In this document: positions 14,301 to 15,960 of the stretch, in pieces
How positions within the stretch are numbered: position 1 is the first letter of the stretch
How the letters are laid out: every line of letters starts with the position of its first letter
Source: Chlamydiia bacterium
Lineage (GTDB): Bacteria; Chlamydiota; Chlamydiia; Chlamydiales; FEN-1388
Direction of reading: 5' to 3'
Assembly (NCBI GenBank): GCA_003170575.1
Contig: PMZB01000244.1
Span: forward strand, 193 to 16,152
Length of the DNA: 15,960 bases
Made by a program: the position numbers and the translations under genes
Notes under the pieces: model-generated
Seen by the model: the letters and a program-made list of their open reading frames with translations, nothing else
The model's database searches: none
Told to the model about the DNA's origin: nothing

Positions 14301-15956
14301 TAATTCACCAGGGACAGTCAAATCTCCTTCAGCTATCTTAGAGCAAAGAGTGTCGATGAGGTATAAAGACGCGGCTTCAACATATGAGGTGAGTGCTTCT
14401 TTTGCTGCCGGGTTTTTAAGAATAGGAAGAATAAGTGCTCCCCATGCATTCCTGTGGTATTTTTCTTCTGGATCTTGCGAGAATAATTTTAAAAATAAAG
14501 TTGGAGGTGAGAGTGCGCTTCCTTCATACTTGTTAAGTGCAGATTCCATTTTCTCCAGCAAGCTATCAAACATCTGACGAACCACCTCTGGATGAGTGAT
14601 TCCTTTGTTTTCCAACCTTTCCTTACTAGTTGCGATCGTTTCTTGATAATAGTTTTTTGGTAGTGCTCCGAGAATTGTTGTTGTTGCGAGCTCTCCTATA
14701 ACAGACGACAGAGGAGTGTCGCTGATAGGTGTAGGAAGAATTTTATCTTTTTGTGCAGCCTGAAGTGAAGAAAATCCTGGGAGAAGTAGCGCGACCCCTG
14801 GGATATTTCCGATTAAAGAATTAAGTTCTACCGCCGTGCTTTCAGGGAAAATTGTCTCGCTCATCAAATCAGCAAGAGATTCTTCCTCGGGTTTTTGTTC
14901 TGTATTTTCAGACTCTGCTGATGATAAGGGTTGCTGAGATGAGTTTAATCTACTTTCAAGTTTGCAGAGTGCTTGACAGAAACCGTCATGAATTTTTTTT
15001 TCTATTAAGCCATACACAATGGTATCAAGTCCCGCTAGAATCGTTATGTCCTTTGATTTGCCGGGAAGTATTTGGCTGAGGAGGTGGTCAGCGAGTTGAT
15101 CAGAGACTGATTGCAATGGGGGCCTTTGTTCTCCTTTTTGCGGGGGACTGAGTGCTTTTTGAAGCATTATTCCAAGGTCTTGAGGAAGAGAGAACCCTTT
15201 CTCTGAAGCTTTCTTGAAATTGCCAAGCAGTGAGTAGATGTTAGTGAGAATTATGGCAGTCAATCCTGTAAGATGGTCCTTGTCAGGCTTAAGAGGCCCT
15301 TCTTTATCAATCAAAAGGCTTTTCTTTAGAGCAGATCCTGTTTCGTTGAGAACCCACAGACCTTTTTTTTCAATGAAAAAAGGTTTGATAAATTTTGGAG
15401 GTTCTTCTTGTCCATTTTCATACCGCACAAGATGTTGGCAGGTATATTGCAACATCAGGAGAGTACTCTTTTCAAGTGTGGAAACAGCTTCCTTGCTCAG
15501 GCCTAAATTTTGAGGGGCTTGAGGGAGGAGTGGTGTTGCTTTCGCAGCCAAGAACGCCCTCAGAGGGCCTCCAAGGAGAATACTATCCAGCGGAGAGGAG
15601 GGGGCCGGTTTAGGGGGGAGAGCTTTCTCTGTTGCCTTCTTTGCCTTTTGCATTGCAGGTTGGGAGACAGGTTCTTCTGAAGTGATTGCATGATATGTTA
15701 ACTTGTCGATAGGTGCATTTTCATACCCTTGAAGCGCCTCCCCGAGGGTTTTGCATCGATTTAAAAGAGTTCTTTTTTCTTCTTGAGACAGATTGGTAAG
15801 GCCTTGAATGGTTCTTTCGGTATCCGTGAGGATGCTCTTCCAGGTATGGCCAGCTCTTTTGATCGCTCTTTTTTGATTGTTAGTTAACTTTGCCTTGGAG
15901 GCAATGTCTATTAATTCGTCACTTATATTTTTCGGCAGCCCTGTTAAACTTGACAT
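11343..15956 (-). CDS. Giant modular helical protein, 1537 aa, with tandem ~200-residue modules
   Basis: I do not recognise this family. It is a paralogue of the 1204-aa protein. The N-terminal block (about 150-250, with YTCQHLVRYENGQEEPPKF) is followed by a degenerate repeat at about 464-615, with IPLPPLLTPLQPFLEQV. Two close tandem modules lie at about 668-842 and 878-1048, and a partial one at about 1090-1225. The conserved C-terminal region contains NLFPDAKLPKFL and IRYIEIPPHTLLNAIL (1369-1403). Near the end lie a charged coiled-coil-like stretch (about 1433-1480), one hydrophobic segment FKIFLFGLLGHVLPYFL (about 1490-1506) and a basic tail. There is no signal peptide. The MSS start matches the paralogue, but the frame stays open for the single codon visible upstream, so a longer N-terminus cannot be excluded. 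Linkers between modules contain short tandem repeats. Function is unknown. Confidence 0.85.
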   Translation of the reverse strand: MSSLTGLPKNISDELIDIASKAKLTNNQKRAIKRAGHTWKSILTDTERTIQGLTNLSQEEKRTLLNRCKTLGEALQGYENAPIDKLTYHAITSEEPVSQPAMQKAKKATEKALPPKPAPSSPLDSILLGGPLRAFLAAKATPLLPQAPQNLGLSKEAVSTLEKSTLLMLQYTCQHLVRYENGQEEPPKFIKPFFIEKKGLWVLNETGSALKKSLLIDKEGPLKPDKDHLTGLTAIILTNIYSLLGNFKKASEKGFSLPQDLGIMLQKALSPPQKGEQRPPLQSVSDQLADHLLSQILPGKSKDITILAGLDTIVYGLIEKKIHDGFCQALCKLESRLNSSQQPLSSAESENTEQKPEEESLADLMSETIFPESTAVELNSLIGNIPGVALLLPGFSSLQAAQKDKILPTPISDTPLSSVIGELATTTILGALPKNYYQETIATSKERLENKGITHPEVVRQMFDSLLEKMESALNKYEGSALSPPTLFLKLFSQDPEEKYHRNAWGALILPILKNPAAKEALTSYVEAASLYLIDTLCSKIAEGDLTVPGELLTPGKSKENRAEAVTNFLLKRLDLGKIPLPPLLTPLQPFLEQVISEPLKKQISSLLPQIDTLVTGKVEAKTQLSGPAVEQAKETGMAPAPTALTAVAELDLLHDIPELPQFGGTLAGALLKALLPFELPELTEANKALSKTSATILEYVKDSLTATYSAENPSPELLKTFFDDQFKLNPLGQFIKSALSVEGASGPITAFLSSSLSKMLAHFKGKALNADLQIPAVLLEPKAPDRAEKISKYMLGLIMDEDSLPLPPMLEELRAPLYQLLSSAAAKQTSTILPKLDAALSKIQQGAMLGKMQKEAIPAKLKAKISESLLPVVSDIAGVLLKSVLPAKFASTQLNTALKGASKAFLTYLQEALKGTYSAENKPPETLKAFFDDQFQLNQLGQSIQSAFFMKGTDEAIGRFLATTLFSFLIHFEDKANLQIPEELLNLDAHERPQKISKYLLDLILDKEDLPLPPVLIPLRGALYEIISKIVEEQISVHLPKFDALLRIPKEPLPKEPLQKQPLPVTPATVLNPEPTVKLLEELGKYLPDIGSAVGQALLNKAILDLQPSLENDINRKKEALKLKHQFSEGAVNFPNKILSELMTFLHKELKNSETAPPPILEGLFSKTDGTYVLTPIGETLFLLLEREENRNFIVSLLEVNILSLLTNICGKKLNPEDLLDKFSESLGSLGQLLSAKPEKSEVGAVEPPLTDLAPLLQSCLKDLLPSLQILTLPFLPPEVTTKPQVTFSLEDLMMNLLGKGIQAALQKAENNIPKILNFMVYEESSPEIQRILPSLWDQIKSLRHPRQYPREKLTTLSNNAFLVLQNLFPDAKLPKFLIKAIVKMSIRYIEIPPHTLLNAILTTASEEFSIEKFLMYPPKAKAEQAPSEQELEKLTARQFIRTAIKAQKKALKEKLEEKRKEAAGKKKVSETEIEEAKNTRGYRLRLGFKIFLFGLLGHVLPYFLARSTDKTIIQRTRNLISQLRQSSTKPQPSKG
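12763..12807 (-). repeat. 15-bp tandem repeat coding a KEPLP-type linker
   Basis: Three adjoining 15-bp units (12763-12777, 12778-12792, 12793-12807) share the core GTAAGGGTT on the plus strand. On the coding strand they give KEPLP, KEPLQ and KQPLP, a proline/lysine-rich hinge between the second tandem module and the next repeat of the 1537-aa protein. Copy number may vary by slippage. Confidence 0.75.
12813..13955 (-). repeat. Tandem duplication of a ~205-residue module in the 1537-aa protein
   Basis: Residues about 668-842 (13955-13431) and about 878-1048 (13325-12813) are two copies offset by 206-210 residues. In the best part (701-841 against 910-1047), about 71 of 138 aligned residues are identical by hand count. 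Both contain TYSAEN, FFDDQF.LN.LGQ, LQIP..LL, KISKY.L.LI.D, LPLPP.L..LR..LY and LPK.DA. Together with more divergent copies on both sides, this shows growth of the protein by internal duplication. Confidence 0.85.
13386..13442 (-). repeat. 27-bp tandem repeat in the linker between modules
   Basis: Two imperfect 27-bp units encode LSKIQQG-A and LGKMQKE-A (residues about 839-857), joining the two large modules. The nucleotide copies share TATTTTGC/CATTTTGC and CAGC blocks on the plus strand. It is a second case of short duplication in a module linker of this gene. Confidence 0.6.
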
Positions 15957-15960
15957 AGCC

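Noticed and set aside
14020..14577. 185-aa open frame on the plus strand inside the 1537-aa gene
   Set aside because: It is serine- and glycine-rich low-complexity shadow of a repeat-bearing gene whose own frame is supported by its paralogue.
1..15960. CRISPR array, insertion sequence or prophage genes
   Set aside because: No regularly spaced repeats with unique spacers, no transposase or integrase, and no phage structural genes were found.

Overview
The window looks like a chromosomal segment from a member of the phylum Chlamydiae. Both ribosomal protein S4 copies carry the distinctive chlamydial N-terminal pattern (a NIFGR...KNPL...PPGMHG-type block followed by SDYG.QL.EKQKLKA). The window also has a chlamydial-type hexose-phosphate/phosphate antiporter (uhpC), a long-form ribosome hibernation factor and a tRNA-Ala/tRNA-Ile pair outside an rRNA operon. 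The moderate G+C content and very large lineage-specific proteins suggest an environmental (Waddlia/Parachlamydia-like) chlamydia rather than an animal-pathogenic Chlamydia species. The genus is not determined.

Left part (1-2871): a near-perfect 81-bp inverted repeat opens the window, followed by rpsD copy 1 on the minus strand. Across a divergent spacer lie tRNA-Ala(TGC) and tRNA-Ile(GAT), then hpf, a small stand-alone HsdR-N-like PD-(D/E)XK protein starting 6 bp after hpf, and an unrecognised charged helical protein of 174 aa. Most of this end serves translation: a 30S assembly protein, two tRNAs and a ribosome-dimerising stasis factor.

Middle part (2872-6968): a tight plus-strand operon of uhpC (organophosphate antiporter, 450 aa), a DUF115/Maf-like protein (637 aa, 7 bp downstream) and a MORN_2-repeat protein (203 aa, overlapping by ATGA).

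Right part (6949-15956): two enormous minus-strand genes encode paralogous helical proteins of 1204 and 1537 aa with no recognised domain. They share a conserved N-terminal block, variable numbers of a roughly 200-residue module and a conserved C-terminal region ending in one hydrophobic segment with a basic tail. The larger protein contains an obvious tandem duplication of the module. A second, intact rpsD (about 77% identical to copy 1) lies between them on the opposite strand, divergent from the smaller gene and convergent with the larger. This pair and the duplicated rpsD are the most unusual parts of the window.
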